A stretch of DNA of 45,087 nt from Hyphomicrobiales bacterium (GTDB lineage Bacteria; Pseudomonadota; Alphaproteobacteria; Rhizobiales; Xanthobacteraceae), in the NCBI GenBank assembly GCA_021323775.1, contig JAJPKK010000273.1, positions 1 to 45,087 on the forward strand, written 5' to 3'. Both the position numbers and the translations under genes were made by a program. Each line of letters opens with the position of its first letter. The stretch's first letter is position 1. The notes below the pieces were generated by a model that saw only the letters and a list, made by a program, of their open reading frames with translations, was not told the DNA's origin and did not search any database. Shown here piece after piece: positions 45,010 to 45,087 of this stretch.

Positions 45010-45087
45010 CCCCGCAGAAAGCGCTGATAAATCGACGAATCTTTGAAAATCAGTCAGCTGCGGAGCAGTTACAATTCGGTGCCTCCA

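Larger units (their letters stand above)
44538..45087. promoter_or_regulatory. AT-rich upstream region of the narK operon
   Basis: The region beyond the sigma-54 promoter is much more AT-rich than the rest of the window. A near-inverted repeat is present (taaattttagacagcatg at 44661-44678, catgtcgtctaaaaattta at 44750-44768). A weak NtrC-like dyad (minus strand GCAC-N7-GTGG, 44772-44786) lies about 210 bp upstream of the predicted start site. A tgtgc / gcaca dyad is at 44831-44846. Enhancer or IHF sites are expected here, but none is certain. Confidence 0.45.

Overview
The window is GC-rich, densely coded chromosomal DNA of an alphaproteobacterium. The gene content suggests the Hyphomicrobiales, in the Bradyrhizobium / Rhodopseudomonas / Pseudolabrys range: a BA14K-family protein, several orphan Bug/TctC receptors, a Bradyrhizobium-like nitrate assimilation operon and many GC-rich palindromic repeats. 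There is no CRISPR array, phage, integrase or intact insertion sequence. Genus-level placement is inference.

Layout. 0.4-10.1 kb is mostly housekeeping: RNase D, a thiamine-diphosphate enzyme, aspartyl-tRNA synthetase, a small secreted protein, a threonine-dehydratase-like PLP enzyme, the S12 methylthiotransferase RimO, a secreted cupin and a peroxiredoxin. 10.2-14.1 kb is one very large AsmA/DUF3971-type envelope protein. 14.1-18.2 kb holds two Bug receptors, a dihydroxyphthalate-decarboxylase-like protein and a secreted kelch propeller. 18.3-22.3 kb holds an ECF sigma factor, a Crp/Fnr regulator, a BA14K-like protein, an FAD monooxygenase and a VOC protein. 23.3-29.9 kb looks like a sugar-acid catabolic neighbourhood: an SDR, an IlvD/EDD dehydratase, a second SDR, a DenD-like dehydrogenase and a Bug receptor. 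30.1-34.5 kb has an autotransporter, a membrane J-domain protein, HU and tRNA-Asp. 35.3-36.8 kb is a SorAB-type sulfite dehydrogenase. 38.5-39.0 kb is a DUF4258/YgiT-type toxin-antitoxin pair whose antitoxin reading frame is disrupted. 39.1-44.6 kb is a nitrate assimilation operon (narK, an FAD reductase, nitrate reductase), read leftwards from what looks like a sigma-54 promoter.

The most interesting signal is not a gene. GC-rich palindromic elements are dispersed between genes, and related copies also lie in frame inside coding sequences. The assimilatory nitrate reductase carries two; one lies between the third and fourth cysteines of its N-terminal iron-sulfur motif. The AsmA-like protein also carries two, and one secreted protein carries a fragment. 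Other points worth checking are two compensating single-base indels in the antitoxin gene, the sigma-54 promoter that resets the narK start codon, and a pair of 11-bp direct repeats exactly 20 bp apart in a divergent promoter region.
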